Source: Macropodus opercularis
Taxonomy: Eukaryota > Chordata > Actinopteri > Anabantiformes > Osphronemidae
Assembly (NCBI GenBank): GCA_030770545.1
Contig: CM061109.1
Span: 14,864,001 to 14,928,000 of the forward strand
DNA: 64,000 bases
Direction of reading: 5' to 3'
Shown: piece after piece, positions 62,769 to 64,000 of the stretch
How the letters are laid out: each line of letters opens with the position of its first letter
Numbering within the stretch: the first letter of the stretch is position 1
Translations under genes and position numbers: made by a program
Notes under the pieces: generated by a model
Told to the model about the DNA's origin: nothing
Database searches by the model: none
Seen by the model: only the letters and a program-made list of their open reading frames with translations

Positions 62769-64000
62769 AAAAAAATGTTACAAAAACATAGATGAAATTA
62801 CACAAACTTGTGTCAGTGGAGAAGCCCATTCGTACCTGTACTTGGTCATGGGTTGTGTAAAATGCCGTCACCAGGGGGAGACAGAATACACACCAGTACT
62901 CATGAATGTCTGCCGTTTTGTTCTGAACTTGATGGTGTAATGCTGCACTTGGATGGAATTTGTTTGCTATAATGTCAGGCAGAAGTTTATTTTAGTATGT
63001 TGTATTCTTAAATTGTCATTTGAAACTTCTTTTGTCGTATATAAATGGACCACCCTGTTTGATCACTTTAAGTTTGACAATCCTGTTTTGTTTTGTTTTT
63101 TTGTTTTTTTTAAATTTTACAATGATTTCACTCTGACCAGGTACAGGTATGTGCGCGTCTTCCCACGTGATAGTGTGCTGTCATAGCCCGCTCTCGCTTT
63201 CCTGTGGTACCAACATTAACCAAAGATTTCTAACCTGATTGTATATGAACGACACCGTCCCCCACCCATCCCCACCTCACTGATTAGCATCAAATCCCGG
63301 CTGCACCCTTGGTTCATCTGTAAAAAGTAGGCTTTTTATTGCATGCGAATGTGTCTCGGCATCCTGTCAGTGCAGCGGTTTCAGTGCCTGTGGGCGGGGA
63401 CCGGAGGGGGTTTAACGGGAGCTGAGCGGGCTTCTCTACGACAGACACCAACCAATCTGGTGGTAGCTGGGTGATGTTTGCTAATACACACTGAGGGTTA
63501 ATCCTGTGCACACTGTACATGCTCAGGACTCTGTATGTTTGTCTGTCTGTGAGCGCTGTTGCTAGGATGTCCCCCTTCCACTCTATTCTCTGTCTCTCTC
63601 AAGGACTGTGGTGAAAATGCTGTTGCTTCTCACTTCTTCATCCGTACACTGTCATCCCAGAACGTGTTGTCTCCAGGAATACACATCCTGCGGCCATTAA
63701 CTTACTGCTGTGTCCCCCTCACTCTTTCTCTGTCCTCCTTCTGCTCATCGTCTCTTCACTATAGACTCTGATCAGCTGTGACACTATGCATCGTGGTCCT
63801 TCACTCTATGGACTGTGTCCCTCTGGTTCAGACCTCTGGGCTTCAGTGACACTTTGTTTAATGCTTTACTCCAAGTGAGGCTGTAGGGACCTCACAAGCG
63901 CTATCCCAAAGCAAAAATCCAAATATTTAACTTTTGACAAATGCAGATACCAAAGATATCTCTGTCCTGTCTCTCTCGTTCTCTCTCTCTCCGTGTTCTC

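Larger units (their letters stand above)
58733..64000 (+). other. pou2f1: pou2f1 3' UTR and downstream sequence
   Basis: No further coding exon is recognised after the pou2f1 stop. POU2F1 mRNAs are known for very long 3' UTRs, so much of this may be transcribed. It contains a TG microsatellite (59091-59116), a run of 26 T (61986-62011), and candidate poly(A) signals including AATAAA at 62763-62768. The last few hundred bases are pyrimidine-rich and carry no identifiable gene. Confidence 0.5.

Overview
The window is vertebrate nuclear DNA, almost certainly from a ray-finned (teleost) fish. It holds multi-exon genes with GT-AG introns, CpG-rich promoters, AATAAA poly(A) signals and fish-type repeats. 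Every confident gene was recognised by reading its exons and checking that splice phases join in frame; no database search was possible. There are eight protein-coding genes, all apparently intact: rpl24 (-), cep97 (+), nxpe3 (+), me3 (-), ildr1 (-), ildr2 (-), gpa33 (-) and pou2f1 (+).

Layout. Bases 1-11,000 hold rpl24 and cep97 head to head, then nxpe3. This block is also found on human 3q12 (RPL24-CEP97-NXPE3). Mitochondrial NADP malic enzyme me3 (13,519-20,137) lies tail to tail with nxpe3. Two related angulin receptor genes follow in tandem on the minus strand: ildr1 (21,509-26,244) and ildr2 (28,436-37,567). Next comes gpa33 (39,744-43,294), an immunoglobulin-superfamily epithelial surface protein with a long arginine/aspartate-rich repeat tail. 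Last, on the plus strand, is pou2f1/Oct-1 (46,232-58,732), whose long 3' region probably fills much of the rest of the window. ILDR2, GPA33 and POU2F1 are neighbours on human 1q24, so this fish segment joins blocks that are separate in human (3q12-13, 11q14, 1q24).

Functions. The genes do not form one pathway. They cover ribosome structure (rpl24), centriole and cilium control (cep97), a secretory-pathway PC-esterase family protein (nxpe3), mitochondrial NADPH supply (me3) and octamer-binding transcription control (pou2f1). Three adjacent minus-strand genes (ildr1, ildr2, gpa33) all encode epithelial immunoglobulin-fold membrane proteins.

Mobile DNA and regulation. A short LTR element with two similar LTRs sits 16 bases after the gpa33 stop codon. 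A palindromic piggyBac-like MITE lies in an ildr1 intron, and a fish interspersed-repeat fragment lies in a gpa33 intron. Perfect CRE palindromes occur near three promoters. pou2f1 appears to have an intronic alternative first exon, with perfect octamer sites nearby. I found no rRNA, tRNA, CRISPR array, prokaryotic operon or clearly new multi-gene system.
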